From NCBI GenBank assembly GCA_903910585.1, contig CAIWAH010000248.1, positions 1-56,074 on the forward strand: a DNA stretch of 56,074 nucleotides, read 5' to 3'. Both the position numbers and the translations under genes were made by a program. This document shows, in pieces, positions 46,001-54,922 of this stretch. The stretch comes from an uncultured Verrucomicrobiota bacterium (GTDB taxonomy: Bacteria > Verrucomicrobiota > Verrucomicrobiia > Limisphaerales > UBA9464). Position 1 is the first letter of the stretch. Each line of letters starts with the position of its first letter. Under the pieces are notes generated by a model that searched no databases, was not told the DNA's origin, and saw nothing but the letters and a program-made list of their open reading frames with translations.

Positions 46001-46961
46001 AAGCGCGAGCGCCAGCGAGCCACGCGAAGCCGCGGCGCCTCCGGACGCACCACGCGTCGAGTCCGCGGCCGCGGGCGTGTCGCCGATCGTTTGGCCGAAG
46101 GGCGACGGGTTCCGTTTCACCGAAAGCGCGGACCGACTCGCCATTGCGCATTCCGGCCAGCCCGTGGCCGAGTTCGTCTTTCGCGATGAGAAGATCTTCC
46201 GGCCCTACTTCGCCAACGTCCACGCGCCCGGGGGTGTGAAGGCGACAAGGAATCATCCGCCGGTGGCGGGCGCCGATGCCACCGATCACGAGTCCATGCA
46301 TCCCGGGATCTGGCTCGCTTTCGGTGACATCAGCGGCGCGGATTTCTGGCGGAACAAGGGGCACATGGAGCACGTTCGGTTCACCGAACCACCCGCGGTC
46401 CGGGACGGTCGCCTCACCTTTGCCACCGAGTGCCGCCTGCGCACCGCCGAGGGACGGAGTCTTTGTTCGCTCACCAATCGCTTCACGCTCGCGGCGCGGA
46501 CCAACGCCTGGCTGCTGGTGTGGGACGCAACGTTTCGTTCCGACGACGGCGATTTCACCTTCGGCGATCAGGAGGAGATGGGTTTCGGAGCGCGCGTCGC
46601 AACGGCCATCACGGAGAAGAACGGCGGCGTGATCAAGAGCAGCACCGGACAAAAGACGGCGAAAGCCACCTGGGGCCAGCCCGCCGAGTGGTGTGATTAT
46701 TCCGGGACCGTGAACGGCAGGCCCATCGGCATCACGCTCTGGTCGGACCCGAAGAACTTCCGTCCGAGTTGGTGGCACAACCGCGACTACGGCGTCTTTG
46801 TCGCCAATCCCTTCGGTCGCGCCGCCATGAAGCAGGGGGACAAGAGCACCGTGAAGGTGAAGCGTGGGGAGGGGGTTCGCCTGCGTTTTGCAGCCGCAGT
46901 GCATGCCGGAGAAGGCTTCATTCCCTCCTCGGCCTACCGCGATTTCATTCAGGGGCCCTGA
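43074..46961 (+). CDS. PVC-type heme-binding dehydrogenase fused to a PmoA-like (DUF6807) domain
   Basis: 1295 aa with a signal peptide (to about residue 26). Domain order: PVC membrane-bound-dehydrogenase-like propeller (about 30-430; FTRATYKSAYHDPEDDWGRS; RGLRNPYGLGFD), HEAT-like helices (about 450-660), a beta domain (about 700-825; TDRRYVFTQVPQSLAGAE), a c-type heme domain with CANCH at 856-860 and a SPMPSMGEVL Met-ligand segment, and a C-terminal PmoA-like DUF6807 jelly roll (about 1003-1290; ESMHPGIWLAFGDISGADFW; WCDYSGTVNG). It is probably a periplasmic redox enzyme that passes electrons through the heme. DUF6807 is often a separate protein, so the fusion is notable. Last gene of the operon. 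Confidence 0.9.
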   Translation: MKPTLGLLTRLLAPLAFGSQLATGAMVDPDADRDALPAVPPGFAVSFFAREPMVRNPCSIAFDPRGRMFVSHGPQYRNPQPETPPDSIVILDDRNGDGAADAVRTFATGFNCIQGLAWHGKDLWVANAPDLTVVRDTDGDDVADEYIRVFTDLGNIEHGLHGLNWAPDGRLYMNKGNSKGLVIRDWKKDEPDRVAPRPFRELWGVPGPKDAPDFPAPKRFTRATYKSAYHDPEDDWGRSGGILRCEDMGRNLEIVARGLRNPYGLGFDAGFNWLGVDQDQNDGDRIVMPFFSAEFGWSHAWSPHWTGEDHLPTVPISGPVWLGSGTGVLFADAPNWPAKFRGVWLINDWLFKATRVYRPSWQGALMLPEGGIWEDFIVGEKALFRPVDMAFGPDGALYVIGWSSGYGVERDKDGNMTNEGRVFRVLPKGATKLPAPATENIPELKNAALIAEFASMLPVRRIDAQDELVRRGAAAASDLMAALKAPGLPPAGETWIVWTLARIGGNEGLLQSFATDVAAPLNRRIQSVRALGFVKAAALPEVLPALLASPEPRLRFAAIQAAHQAGAKAAFAILTNHAATENERICTYATWRALRDLGGEMALRSLLADARGPVRTAALLGLLDLGAMKPDALNPLANDPDQNVSAVARLGLGLGVMSQRGEVFKGGASGRANETAVADRLSPIASRIEAESKRRHASGSLEKNQPSYTDRRYVFTQVPQSLAGAEIIRTSNEDEGSRGNAFLTFDLALASTVYVAHDVRVKQRPEWLTAFADANLTVTTTDTQFRLWSKEFPPGKVTLGGNIAAQEGSKASYFVVIQPKPLPPQPAPATAEAALAALAHADARRGEALFFNLAGCANCHRTGHRGINFGPDLSNLGARMEPKYVVQSILEPNAVITEGFSTHSIDAEGENYTGVLLSAGRTVRLGVAGGQVVEIPEDKITKHETLPTSPMPSMGEVLAAQDVADISAWLLGLGKKSASASEPREAAAPPDAPRVESAAAGVSPIVWPKGDGFRFTESADRLAIAHSGQPVAEFVFRDEKIFRPYFANVHAPGGVKATRNHPPVAGADATDHESMHPGIWLAFGDISGADFWRNKGHMEHVRFTEPPAVRDGRLTFATECRLRTAEGRSLCSLTNRFTLAARTNAWLLVWDATFRSDDGDFTFGDQEEMGFGARVATAITEKNGGVIKSSTGQKTAKATWGQPAEWCDYSGTVNGRPIGITLWSDPKNFRPSWWHNRDYGVFVANPFGRAAMKQGDKSTVKVKRGEGVRLRFAAAVHAGEGFIPSSAYRDFIQGP

Positions 46962-47006
46962 CGGAATGGCAGTATTCCAGACGGCCCGGCCGGCGGAATC
47001 GCCCAG

Positions 47007-47906
47007 TCACGGGGACGGGCGGTTGGTGCGGACCCGGTCCCTGACCCGCGGCAGCCGGGCGTAAGGGTCCAGCACCCACCACGAATTGCCGTCGCGCTGC
47101 TGTTGAACAACGGGCATCGGGTCGCCATTGATCACTGCCGACACCTTGGGCGCGCGGGTATGGATCAGGATGTCGCTGGGGTAGGTGGCCAGACCCTGCC
47201 AAACCTGTGCACGCCAGTCAGCGGCACTCCAGAAGGGACGAAAGCCGGCGTCAATGTCCAGCGTCAGCGTTCCGCTGGGATCCAGACTGGCCACGAGTTT
47301 TCCGAAGGGGAACCGCTCGCTTTCGATCCGGGCGATCGGGGTGTCGAGCGCGAGGGGAAGCTGGGCATGCGGCTGGGGTTGGTAGGCAACATAGGTCTTG
47401 GAAGGGGCGGCCGACAGCAGCCACGCGGTTTCGCCCGGCTTGGTTTTCAGGCGGGCGTCGCGCGTGCGGAGTTCGCCCTCGCCGACGGCGAACGGAACCA
47501 GTTCGGTCTGATACTGGCACACCTCCTTGGCGGGATGCCGGCGTTGGGGATCGCGCCAGGCCGCCTCGATCTCGGCGGTCTTTTGCCGGCAGTGGGCGAC
47601 GATCTCGCGGTTGACAGCCGTGACTTCGTCCGGTTCGCCCATCACCAATCGTTCGAACTGGGTCAGCCGGGGCTGATCCAGTCTGCCTTGGCTGCTCTGG
47701 TAAATGATGCCGCGCATCCGGTGGCGCAACGCTTCTTGGCCGGCGGCGACCGTGCCGTCATCGAAACGGTCGAACGGTTCCCGGATCATTTCCCGGATAT
47801 CCGGATAGGGCGGGCGGGCCGCCGGCGGATCGGCAGCGGGAGATGACAAGATTCCCCACGCCAGTGCCGGCAGCAGGACGGTAAGCCGAGTTGATGCGCG
47901 CCTCAT
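47007..47906 (-). CDS. Secreted protein of unknown function
   Basis: 299 aa from ATG at 47906, with a signal peptide (RLTVLLPALAWGILSSPAAD). The N-terminal half is helical with charged residues (RHRMRGIIYQSSQGRLDQP); the C-terminal half contains DPSGTLTLDIDAGFRPFWSAADW and LDPYARLPRVRDRVRTNRP. I recognise no family. The start was chosen over an in-frame ATG at 47990 because the signal peptide begins at MRRAS. It converges on the operon at 43074-46961 with a 45-bp gap. Confidence 0.65.
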   Translation of the reverse strand: MRRASTRLTVLLPALAWGILSSPAADPPAARPPYPDIREMIREPFDRFDDGTVAAGQEALRHRMRGIIYQSSQGRLDQPRLTQFERLVMGEPDEVTAVNREIVAHCRQKTAEIEAAWRDPQRRHPAKEVCQYQTELVPFAVGEGELRTRDARLKTKPGETAWLLSAAPSKTYVAYQPQPHAQLPLALDTPIARIESERFPFGKLVASLDPSGTLTLDIDAGFRPFWSAADWRAQVWQGLATYPSDILIHTRAPKVSAVINGDPMPVVQQQRDGNSWWVLDPYARLPRVRDRVRTNRPSP

Positions 47907-48105
47907 GCAACTTGTGACGGGCGGCCTCCGGAGCATAAACCGAACGACGGAGCTCCATCTAGCCGGGACATCCCATTTCACGCGGGCCAACGGTTTCAGA
48001 TCCGCTGTTGGGAAAGCGCCGGACCGGTTGTCGGGCGGTTCGGGGAAGAGCTCCGATTGGTTTGGTGTTCGCCCCAGCCCGCGGCATGTCGATCCGGCTG
48101 AAACA

Positions 48106-50367
48106 TCAATACCGACAGTGAATGACCTCGTGGATGTCGGTCACCGTCACCTCCACCCGATTGCCCCGCTTCTTGAGCTGGGTGGTCCGGTTCCACGCTT
48201 TCGCGGCTTTCAGGCCGTCGCGAAGTTCGATGCGGGCTCGGAACATCGGGGCATCTTCGATGAGACCCGGCAGCACGTAGGGGCGCTCCTTGACCGGCGT
48301 GGTCTGCGGGGTGGCGTTGTAGGCGATGAAGTGAATGCGCAGTGTCCGCGTTGTCGGATCATCGGTCACCACCGCTTCGACATTGGCCGGTGCGGTGATG
48401 CGGACGCGGGGTTTCGGATGCAAGAACCGGACCGCGTTGGCGAAGAGTGTTCGGGTCTCAACGAGGTGATGTTCGCCGGCCGTGGCGGCATCGGGCGAAC
48501 CGGCGAACGTGAGCACCGTGCCTTTGCCGACCGAGTTAACGAGCGCCGCCGGCCCCACGACCGTGCGGGCGCTGAGCGGCCAGTCAGTATTGTAGCCGGT
48601 TGGGTTCGCGAGGGCAGCGCGGTGGGAATCGAGCAATTCGCCGACCGCCGTGCCGGTGGTGGGCTCGTAAACGGTGGCGGGGCCGCGCACGAGGAAGGGA
48701 ACATGCTCAAACTGATCAGGGGCCGCCCCGATCCGATGGTGATGATCCAGGCGCGAACCGAGAGCCATGCCGTTCGGGCTGGCGTCGAGACGCACCCAGT
48801 TGTCCGTCCCTTCCAGCCGCTGCTTCATCCGGGCTCCGATGAGGCCTTCCAGCGTCGAAGCCGGCAGCGGCCGGCCCATCCGGTCGAATTGCCCGCTCTG
48901 GCCCGTGACGATCAGCTTGCCGCCGTCCTCGATATAACGCCGGAACAGGTCCACCTCGCGTTCCGTGAGGATGCCGACGTTGGGCAGGACGACGACCGGG
49001 AACTGCTGCAGGCCTTCCAGGGTCACGTTTTCGTCGAACAGGAAGCCGAACCCGAGATGTTCATAGACGCAGGCTTTGTGCGCGCCCTGCACGCTTTGGA
49101 ACCACGCCGCCGGTTTGTCGCGGCCGAGCCAGTCGCGGCTGCGGGCGCTGAAGTAGAGGCCGACCTCCCGCACGGGCACCTGACCGAACTCCTTCCGCTT
49201 GTTCCGCGCCTCACCGAGCAGGGCGCCGATCCGGTCGTAGGCCACGGGGTCGAGCCAGCCGTCGTAGGCCGTCTTGTCGATCATCGTGACGAAGGCTCCA
49301 TGCGCGAGCAGCGTGAACAGCTCCCAGCGCATGTCGTTCAGCGGGCGGGTGGTCTGGTCGTGATACATGCGCACGCCGCGTTGCACGGCGACCTGGAAGG
49401 GCTTGCCCGGGGTGGCGGCGCGATACCATTCCGCGTTGAAGCTGGCTGACAGCGCGCCAAAGGCCCAGAGCCCTGCTTCGCCCGTGACGAAATCGCCGTT
49501 GCCGGCGTGCCTTACGGGCGTCTGGCCCACTTCCCAGGAGAAGGGCGGATTGCCGTGGTAGTTGAAATCCACCGTGGCGCGCGGAGCGAGGCGGCGGACG
49601 TGGTCGGTCAGCAGTTTCTCGAAGCGGTCGCTCGTGGCGTAACGGAACTGCATCATCCGGTCCCAGTCCTCGTCGCCCCAGTTCACTCCTTTGGGCAGGG
49701 GCCGCCCGTGTTCAGCCTGGAACCGCTGCTGGCAATGGTCGCACCAGCAGCCATGCGGCGGACCGAACCCCTGGTCCACCATGTCGAGATGAAACCCGGC
49801 GATGCCGTAACCCAGCATCTCGGTCAGCAGGGCGGTGACCGCATTGGTGTAGGGCGAATTGAAGCAGACGAGATGATCCACGGGCTTGCCGTCGGCTTGG
49901 CGCATCTTCCATTCCGGATGCTGGCGCAGCTCGTGGGCCGGATACTGGAGCTGGCAGTAGGCGATGATGGGCAAGGAATGTTTGCGGGCCTCGTCCATCG
50001 CTTCACGCAGCACATCGCGGTCGCCCAAGCCAGCCGGCTTCGGCACCAACTTCGAGTCGTGGAAGGTGAATTCGCCGTCGCGCACCCACAGCACGAGATA
50101 TTCCGCTTTGGCGGCCACACAGCGGCGGACGACCTCCGCGCCGTTGAAGTTGCGGGCGTAGTCGGGCGCGTGCTGACCACCGGCGAACTGCGCGCCGGTC
50201 GGCCCGACCTCCATGCCGACCAAAGCCCGAGTGAACCACGGCGCCTCGGCGGACCGAAGTGTGTCAGCGGGAATGGCGATCAGCCATAGCAACACCCACA
50301 GCAACCGGGCAGCGTTGACGGAGGCGGTCCGGGTGCGGGCAGGGGAGCAATCGGGAAACGTGTTCAT
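48106..50367 (-). CDS. Secreted glycoside hydrolase-like protein (GH42-like barrel, beta-galactosidase trimerisation-like domain)
   Basis: 753 aa from ATG at 50367, with a signal peptide (AARLLWVLLWLIAIPADTLRSAE). The first half is a TIM-barrel pattern with WFTRALVGMEVGPTGAQF, AEYLVLWVRDGEFTFHDSKL, GIAGFHLDMVDQGFGPPHGCWCDHC and ATVDFNYHGNPPFSWE, with acidic residues on the barrel face. The second half (VVVLPNVGILTEREVDLFRRYIEDGGKLIVTGQSG) is the trimerisation-like flavodoxin fold. It is similar to PVC enzymes that act on beta-galactosides or fucosides. It lies 28 bp downstream of the 703-aa gene. Confidence 0.75.
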   Translation of the reverse strand: MNTFPDCSPARTRTASVNAARLLWVLLWLIAIPADTLRSAEAPWFTRALVGMEVGPTGAQFAGGQHAPDYARNFNGAEVVRRCVAAKAEYLVLWVRDGEFTFHDSKLVPKPAGLGDRDVLREAMDEARKHSLPIIAYCQLQYPAHELRQHPEWKMRQADGKPVDHLVCFNSPYTNAVTALLTEMLGYGIAGFHLDMVDQGFGPPHGCWCDHCQQRFQAEHGRPLPKGVNWGDEDWDRMMQFRYATSDRFEKLLTDHVRRLAPRATVDFNYHGNPPFSWEVGQTPVRHAGNGDFVTGEAGLWAFGALSASFNAEWYRAATPGKPFQVAVQRGVRMYHDQTTRPLNDMRWELFTLLAHGAFVTMIDKTAYDGWLDPVAYDRIGALLGEARNKRKEFGQVPVREVGLYFSARSRDWLGRDKPAAWFQSVQGAHKACVYEHLGFGFLFDENVTLEGLQQFPVVVLPNVGILTEREVDLFRRYIEDGGKLIVTGQSGQFDRMGRPLPASTLEGLIGARMKQRLEGTDNWVRLDASPNGMALGSRLDHHHRIGAAPDQFEHVPFLVRGPATVYEPTTGTAVGELLDSHRAALANPTGYNTDWPLSARTVVGPAALVNSVGKGTVLTFAGSPDAATAGEHHLVETRTLFANAVRFLHPKPRVRITAPANVEAVVTDDPTTRTLRIHFIAYNATPQTTPVKERPYVLPGLIEDAPMFRARIELRDGLKAAKAWNRTTQLKKRGNRVEVTVTDIHEVIHCRY

Positions 50368-50395
50368 GCGGTGTTCGTTCACGAGGGAAGGGGCA

Positions 50396-52507
50396 CTACC
50401 GTTTCTTTGCGGCCAGCAGCTCTCGCAACGCCGCCAGATCCGCGGGCTGTTGGCCCGGATCGAAGCCCAGCGCGTTTTCGGCGCGGAGGAGTTCCTGCCG
50501 TCGGGCCTCAAGGCGCGCCCGTTCACCGGCGGCCGCCGCCACGACATATATTGCAACGCGGCTGGCCTGGTCGCGGACGGTCACGCTGCCCGCCGCCACG
50601 GAATGATCCACGGAAGCCACCCCGTCGGCATCCACGCGGAACAACTCGGCGGGAGCCTGGAGGTAGGCGGGAAGCGGAAAGCGGAATTCGCATGGACGCG
50701 GCGGCCCGAACTTGAAGACGCGCTCCTGCGGATCAGGCTGGTAGGCCAGATCCAGCGCGAACAGGAGCGCGCCGCGCGGCCCGGCCACCACGTCCAGATC
50801 CCAGTCCGGTTTGCCGGCGCGCAGCACGCGTTCGTGGCTGGTGGCGTCCCCTTCGAGGTAATAATCGTCGAGCATCCGGATTTCGCGGCCCACGCGGGTC
50901 AGCGGCTCAATCAGGTCCGGAAAGGTCACCAGGGAGCGCAGGCTGAGGTTGAACCAGTAGAGCGACGTGATGCGGCTCGCGAGGGCGTGATACGCCTGCT
51001 GCCGCAATTCGTCCGGCGTGGGCGAGCCCCGCTTCCGGCCGCCGTAGCCGTTCCAATCGTGATGCGGGCCCTGGGACCAATAGGCCACCGGCCGGGGCCG
51101 GTTGAGTTCGCGCAGGGAGCGGGACATCTCGCCGATGGTTTCTAGCGGGGCGCCCCAGCGGATTCGTTGACCGTCCCAGCGGTCATACTGGCTCCACGCG
51201 TCGGGCGACGGCGCGGTGACACGGTAGGCGTCGTAGTGCGGGTAGTCGGAGATGCCGGCGTAGAAGCGCCACAGCCGTTCCTCGCTGTGGGTGACCGAGG
51301 TCGGCAGGCGGGTGGCGGCATAGGGGGCGAATGCGTTCCAGCATGCCTGCGGCGACACGGGTTTGCCGCCGCCGTATTGCGGTTCGCCGAGGAACTCGAC
51401 GGCGTGAATCCGGGGCAGCACTGCGTCCGTGTCGTATTGCTCGAACGGTTGCAGCCGGTTCATGTATTTGAGCGGATAACGCGCATAAAGCGGCGAATCC
51501 GAATAGCCCGGCACATGCTGGTGCATGCCCGCATTGACGTGCATCCGGGCGAGCGTTTGCAGGTAGCGTTCCGCGTGCAGGGAGTTCCCGGAGCCCAGGC
51601 CTTCCGCCACCCAGCCGCCGCTGATGTCGAAACTCTCGCGCTTGATCCGCTGGTGGGCCCACACCGTGACCGCTGTTCCGCTGACGTCGGTGAACCGAAC
51701 CTCAATCGCCGCATAGGTCAGCGGCAATGGCCCGGTGGCCACGCGTGCACCGCCGCGATCGTTTGCCGGAATCACGCCGCTGGCGGGGAAGCGTTCGAGG
51801 CGATTGCTGATCCATTGCTGGGGCAGGAGTGCGCGCCAGGTGGCGTTGTTCTCCGGTAGCCAGAGACGGCAAGCCGCAACGCGCAGCGGACCTGAGGTGC
51901 GGTTGACCACGTGGAAGATCAGGGAATCAGGTTGAACGCCGGTGCCCGCGCCGAGAAACGTGACGGCCGAGAGCCACGCGGCAGGGGCATCAATCCGCAC
52001 CGGAATCCGGCCGGTGGAACTCGCCTCGGGCAGGTCGAGGGTCAGCTCCGCCTGGGTGTTGGTGCCCCAGTTCGCCCGTTTGCCGTTCCAGCTCCAGACC
52101 GTCATGGCTCCGGGCGGCAGGCGCAGCGTGTGGTTCGTCCAGGCGCTGGGAAGGTCATGCCAGGCCCATTCGTCCGCCTGAAGCAACTCCTCGGGCGTCC
52201 GCCCCCGCGCTCGAATGTCGGCTGAGGGCGGGAGAACCAAAGTTTCCTCCGACGCATTGCGCAGGAATACTTCCACTCGCGCACCCAGGCTGAAGTCGGG
52301 TTCTTTGCGATACTTCATCTCCGTTGACTGGATATGCGGCACCACCTGGACGCCGTCCAACGACAGCGAAGCGGCGTCAGTGCTCATGGCTATCAGGGAC
52401 CCCAGAGCAGCGCAAAGGGGAACTACCCGCCGTGAGCACGGCGTCCGCAGAAGATAACGGAGATGGAGCTTCGGGAGGGAGGTTGCCTGGGAGGGTTGGG
52501 AGGTCAT
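50396..52507 (-). CDS. Secreted large glycosidase-like protein, unassigned
   Basis: 703 aa from ATG at 52507. A signal-like hydrophobic segment (RRVVPLCAALGSLIAMSTDAA) is followed by a beta-rich first third with Asn/Trp loops, and then a barrel-like part: LQTLARMHVNAGMHQHVPGY, IHAVEFLGEPQYGGGKPV, RLWRFYAGISDYPHYDAYRV, VAYWSQGPHHDWNGYGGRK and ITSLYWFNLSLRSLV. Acid residues in EFLGEPQYGG and SDYPHYD could be catalytic, but no GH family is assigned. It lies 19 bp after the GH30 gene. The C-terminal tail is coiled-coil-like (RARLEARRQELLRAEN). Confidence 0.65.
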   Translation of the reverse strand: MTSQPSQATSLPKLHLRYLLRTPCSRRVVPLCAALGSLIAMSTDAASLSLDGVQVVPHIQSTEMKYRKEPDFSLGARVEVFLRNASEETLVLPPSADIRARGRTPEELLQADEWAWHDLPSAWTNHTLRLPPGAMTVWSWNGKRANWGTNTQAELTLDLPEASSTGRIPVRIDAPAAWLSAVTFLGAGTGVQPDSLIFHVVNRTSGPLRVAACRLWLPENNATWRALLPQQWISNRLERFPASGVIPANDRGGARVATGPLPLTYAAIEVRFTDVSGTAVTVWAHQRIKRESFDISGGWVAEGLGSGNSLHAERYLQTLARMHVNAGMHQHVPGYSDSPLYARYPLKYMNRLQPFEQYDTDAVLPRIHAVEFLGEPQYGGGKPVSPQACWNAFAPYAATRLPTSVTHSEERLWRFYAGISDYPHYDAYRVTAPSPDAWSQYDRWDGQRIRWGAPLETIGEMSRSLRELNRPRPVAYWSQGPHHDWNGYGGRKRGSPTPDELRQQAYHALASRITSLYWFNLSLRSLVTFPDLIEPLTRVGREIRMLDDYYLEGDATSHERVLRAGKPDWDLDVVAGPRGALLFALDLAYQPDPQERVFKFGPPRPCEFRFPLPAYLQAPAELFRVDADGVASVDHSVAAGSVTVRDQASRVAIYVVAAAAGERARLEARRQELLRAENALGFDPGQQPADLAALRELLAAKKR

Positions 52508-52526
52508 GGATTGAAAAGGATCGGTG

Positions 52527-54056
52527 TCATTGGGGAGACCAGCGCAGGGTAGCGACCGACTTAGCACCCAGCACGGTGGATACGGTTTGGCCGCGCCACG
52601 CGATGGCAAGAGCGGCCGGCTTGCCCTGCGGATTGGCCGCGACCAGCACCAGACTGCCGTCCGGGTTCTGGAAGGCCACATTGGCGGGTCCGCCACGGGG
52701 TGCAGTCGCGGCAATGCGCCGCGCGCCGCGCTGGATGAACTTCATGAACTGGCCGTAGAGGTAGTAGTCCGCGCGGTATTCGGTCGCGAGCGTGTCGCGG
52801 TGGAGGACAATGATGGTGGGATCGCAATCGTGAAAGCCCGAGACGTTGGGCTTTCCTTGATGATCGATCATGGTGACCCAGGCGTTGTAGCTGCGCGCCC
52901 AGTTGCGGAAATAGGAGATAATCTCGGCGGCGCCTTGGGCGCCGTAAACGGAGCCTTCGGTGAAGTAGATGGGTTTGTCCGGAAACTCGCGATGCAGTCT
53001 GGACATGGCTTCGGGCCGGCCTTCGTAAAGATGAAAGGCGCTGCCGTCCACGAACCGGGCCGCCTGCGGATCGCGCAGGATCGTCGCGGGAAACCCCGGG
53101 TGGTTGAAGTTGTGGTCGAACACCCAGATCGCCGTGGTGATCCCGCGCGCGCGGAACAACGGACCGAGATGATCGCGAATGAAGTCCCGCTGCTCCGTCG
53201 CGGTCCAGAGGCAGCTCGGATACGGCTCGGGGCCGAACTCGGGTTCGTTCTGCACTGTCAGGGCGTGAATCTCGATGCCCTCGCGCCGGTAGGCCTCGAT
53301 GAAGCGGACGAGGTATTCGGCGAAATAGGGGTAACACTCGCGGCGAAGCCGGCCACCGCCATAGCGGCCGTTGGTCTTCATCCACGGCGGAGGCGTCCAG
53401 GGTGAGGCGAAAAAGCGGAGTTGGGGATTGATCCGCTGGGCGGCCTTGATGACGGGCAGGACATACTCCCGGTCGCGCTCGATCGAAAAATGTTCCAAGC
53501 GTGGATCCTCCTGTCCGGCCGGAAGGTCGTTGTAGGTGTAGAACGGGCCGGGCGCGAAATCCGAGGTGCCGATGCACAGGCGCATGAGGTTCATGCCGAT
53601 GCCGCGTTCCGGATGGACGAGGCTTTCGATTACCCGTTCCCGACCGGACTCCGGCAGGAGGCTGACGTTGTAACAAGTGCTTTGTTCCAGCGAGCTGCCC
53701 AAGCCCAGCACCGTCTGATAGGCGGCGGCGTCATTCACCTTGATGACGTGCCGTCCCCGAACAATGCCCGGCTGAAACTGCATGTTAGGCTGCGGCGATA
53801 GCCGGGCCTGGCCGTCCTCCGACGAGAGCCACCATTGGACCGAGGGGCCAGGACGTGGCGCCGGGCCGAAGGCTTCCTCAGACTTGGCGATAGGTGTTCT
53901 CGTTGAATCATCCGATGACGCCCATGGAGCCGCACACCCGGAGCACCAAAGGCCGAAGCCAACTATGAGCACGGCGTTCAGCCAACCGGCGACGTGCGGA
54001 AAGGATCGGCGGAGCAAATAGAGGTGGAAGGACGGAAGTTTCGCGGCGTGGTTCAT
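52527..54056 (-). CDS. GH30 family glycosidase (glucosylceramidase-like)
   Basis: 509 aa. A hydrophobic N-terminus (WLNAVLIVGFGLWCSGCAAP) looks like a lipoprotein or anchor signal, although the lipobox is not perfect. The catalytic residues of GH30 are readable: acid/base Glu271 (ALTVQNEPEFGPEPYPS) and nucleophile Glu367 (PIYFTEGSVYG). The region FASPWTPPPWMKTNGRYGGG is the GH30 substrate-side signature. Targets could be beta-glucosides, beta-xylans or beta-1,6-glucans. The start overlaps the stop of the DUF2306 gene upstream (ATGA at 54053-54056), so they are translationally coupled. Confidence 0.92.
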   Translation of the reverse strand: MNHAAKLPSFHLYLLRRSFPHVAGWLNAVLIVGFGLWCSGCAAPWASSDDSTRTPIAKSEEAFGPAPRPGPSVQWWLSSEDGQARLSPQPNMQFQPGIVRGRHVIKVNDAAAYQTVLGLGSSLEQSTCYNVSLLPESGRERVIESLVHPERGIGMNLMRLCIGTSDFAPGPFYTYNDLPAGQEDPRLEHFSIERDREYVLPVIKAAQRINPQLRFFASPWTPPPWMKTNGRYGGGRLRRECYPYFAEYLVRFIEAYRREGIEIHALTVQNEPEFGPEPYPSCLWTATEQRDFIRDHLGPLFRARGITTAIWVFDHNFNHPGFPATILRDPQAARFVDGSAFHLYEGRPEAMSRLHREFPDKPIYFTEGSVYGAQGAAEIISYFRNWARSYNAWVTMIDHQGKPNVSGFHDCDPTIIVLHRDTLATEYRADYYLYGQFMKFIQRGARRIAATAPRGGPANVAFQNPDGSLVLVAANPQGKPAALAIAWRGQTVSTVLGAKSVATLRWSPQ

Positions 54057-54703
54057 GGTTGTGATCGCGTTGATCGATTCTCAATCGGTTCTCGTGTGCG
54101 CTCCTGTGGACGACCGGTGGAAGTGCGACCGCGGAGAATCATTTCGCCCACGATGGCGTTGGGCACCCAGCACAGCCAGGCGACGGTGCGGTAGGCGTCA
54201 TGGAAAGAGGCACCGGCGGCCATCAGCGTGGGCAGCCTCAGCCGCAGGGTCACGGCGGCAAAAGTGAGGGCAAAGTTTCTGATCATCCAATCGCGGTGCG
54301 CCGCCACGTCCCCCCGACGAATGGCGCTCAGGGCTATCCACGCGCTGGCCACCCAGCACAGGCCAAGCAGGAAAAAGCCTGTGCGGGACGAGAGGCCGCC
54401 TTCCGCGCCCGTGGCTGAAAACAGGCCTACGCCTCCGCCAATGAACACGCCTGCAAAATAGACATAGCCCAGTCGCCGATGCGCCAGCGGGGAACGCTGG
54501 CGCAAACGCACAGAAAACTGTAACGGTCCCACTGCCAGCGCCACCAAGGCTGCACCGGCATGGATCAGCAACGCCGTGCGGTATAGCCCGGGGCTTTTCA
54601 GCTTCAGCAACGGGACCGTGTCCGGTGCCACAAAGTAGCGCAGGGAGATCAATGCGATAACAACCGAGAGCAGAGTGATTAGAACGGAGGTGGACTTCTT
54701 CAT
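54053..54703 (-). CDS. DUF2306 membrane protein
   Basis: 216 aa from ATG at 54703 (MKKSTSVLITLLSVVIALISL). About six hydrophobic segments are present, including the family core HAGAALVALAVGPLQF, HRRLGYVYFAGVFIGG and DWMIRNFALTFAAVTLRL. DUF2306 proteins have no established role. A longer ATG start at 54790 is possible but adds a hydrophilic tail. The gene is upstream of and coupled to the GH30 gene, which may be a chance association. Confidence 0.8.
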   Translation of the reverse strand: MKKSTSVLITLLSVVIALISLRYFVAPDTVPLLKLKSPGLYRTALLIHAGAALVALAVGPLQFSVRLRQRSPLAHRRLGYVYFAGVFIGGGVGLFSATGAEGGLSSRTGFFLLGLCWVASAWIALSAIRRGDVAAHRDWMIRNFALTFAAVTLRLRLPTLMAAGASFHDAYRTVAWLCWVPNAIVGEMILRGRTSTGRPQERTREPIENRSTRSQP

Positions 54704-54873
54704 TTCGGAGGTCGGCGGAGCTGGTTCACCCGATTGCCAATCCGAAGTTAACGCCGTTGAGGTCGGGACGGTTACCAGAAACCTTTTCAAACTTCCGGCG
54801 ACGGATGCCGGTCAACCCCGGTGGCTGAAGGGAGGTCAGCCGCTTCCACCAGGCGGCGGAAACGCGGAAAAGC

Positions 54874-54900
54874 AAAAACGGCGGCCCGAAGGCCGCCGTT
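54874..54900 (-). terminator. Rho-independent terminator after tsf
   Basis: Arms AACGGCGGCC (54877-54886) and GGCCGCCGTT (54891-54900) form a perfect 10-bp stem with a 4-nt loop; read on the minus strand it is followed by a T-run (54874-54878). It lies 22 bp downstream of the tsf stop and ends the rpsB-tsf transcript. Confidence 0.9.
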
Positions 54901-54922
54901 GCGAAATCAGCTGGGAACGCGC

